The notes beneath the pieces are model-generated. The model made no database searches, had not been told where the DNA came from, and saw nothing but the letters and a program-made list of their open reading frames with translations. Shown piece after piece: positions 13,932 to 14,057 of a DNA stretch of 14,057 nt; positions within the stretch are counted from its first letter, which is position 1; each line of letters starts with the position of its first letter. The stretch is from Pseudomonadota bacterium (lineage in GTDB: Bacteria; Myxococcota; Polyangia; Polyangiales; Polyangiaceae). The stretch covers positions 1 to 14,057 of the forward strand of contig JAEZYO010000648.1 of NCBI GenBank assembly GCA_023419055.1. The letters are read 5' to 3'. The position numbers and the translations under genes were made by a program.

Positions 13932-14057
13932 CATAGGCGTTAGCAGCTTTCTTTTCCATTCCGGGCGAGCCGTGCGAGGGGGTAGGCATGGCAAAGCTCG
14001 ATGTCGCCCATGGCTGGGACCAGATCCGGGAATACCTGCCGGCGGATTACGTCGTTT
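13932..14057 (+). mobile_element. Left end of an insertion sequence (partial)
   Basis: The element appears to begin about 13932 with CATAGGCGTTAGCAGC, right after the G-rich tract of the lipoprotein gene. Base composition changes there to a T-rich patch (CTTTCTTTTCC). The right end, the matching inverted repeat and the target duplication lie outside the window, so the boundary is inferred. A CAT-type terminus is something I associate with part of the IS4 family, but this is from memory. Confidence 0.4.
13988..14057 (+). CDS. Transposase N-terminus, IS4-family-like (partial)
   Basis: ATG 13988 has an excellent ribosome site, GAGGGGG at 13976-13982 with 5-nt spacing. It opens the frame MAKLDVAHGWDQIREYLPAD, followed by YVV at the window edge. 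The phrase WDQIREYLPADY resembles the N-termini of IS4-type DDE transposases common in myxobacteria. Only 23 residues are present, so the catalytic domain cannot be checked. Another protein with a similar start remains possible. Confidence 0.4.
   Translation, partial: MAKLDVAHGWDQIREYLPADYVV

Noticed and set aside
13350..13936. Overlapping plus-strand frames (153 and 137 codons) across the right end
   Set aside because: They have no domain or ribosome site and are Arg-rich; the frame at ATG 13687 with a lipobox explains the region better.

Overview
The window is high-GC DNA (roughly two-thirds G+C by eye, strongly GC-rich third codon positions) with tightly packed single-domain genes. The broken lipoprotein at the right end has a lipobox cysteine followed by a long Gly/Ala/Ser-rich linker, a style common in Myxococcota (Polyangiaceae-like). 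With the other gene content this suggests a myxobacterial or related deltaproteobacterial-type chromosome. That assignment is inference; there is no rRNA or marker gene in the window.

Left part, + strand (1-5876): a 3' gene tail; a short-chain dehydrogenase closely resembling acetoin reductase/2,3-butanediol dehydrogenase, with a perfect 8-bp dyad upstream; then a run of envelope genes: a beta-barrel of the MetA-pathway/'neuromedin U' type, an MscS-type mechanosensitive channel, a ClC chloride channel, and, after a 200-nt gap holding a perfect 9-bp hairpin, two minimal MgtC/SapB-type membrane proteins whose reading frames overlap by ATGA. Spacing suggests two transcription or co-translation blocks devoted to ion, osmotic or acid homeostasis.

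Middle part, - strand (5881-11074): three genes read leftward. A large SNF2-family helicase carries an N-terminal SWIM zinc finger. After a 310-nt gap come a BASS-family (bile acid:Na+ symporter-like) transporter and a formylglycine-type sulfatase without a signal peptide, 69 nt apart. The last pair suggests uptake of a sulfated organic compound followed by cytoplasmic desulfation. The sulfatase converges on the second MgtC gene with only 4 nt between them, and a hairpin covers both stop codons.

Right part (11075-14057): a putative lipoprotein with a DUF4431-like C-terminal domain (+), diverging from the helicase; a convergent GT-A-type glycosyltransferase-like gene (-); then a poorly coding, relatively A+T-richer stretch with a frameshifted relic of a small DNA-binding protein (-); and finally a Gly-rich lipoprotein (+) apparently cut at about 13931 by an insertion sequence whose transposase starts at 13988 and runs off the window. 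This end looks like an accessory, decaying segment.

I do not see a CRISPR array, tRNA, rRNA, phage module or defence island. The least ordinary signals are the ion-homeostasis gene run with its palindrome, the transporter/cytoplasmic sulfatase pair, and the broken genes at the right edge.
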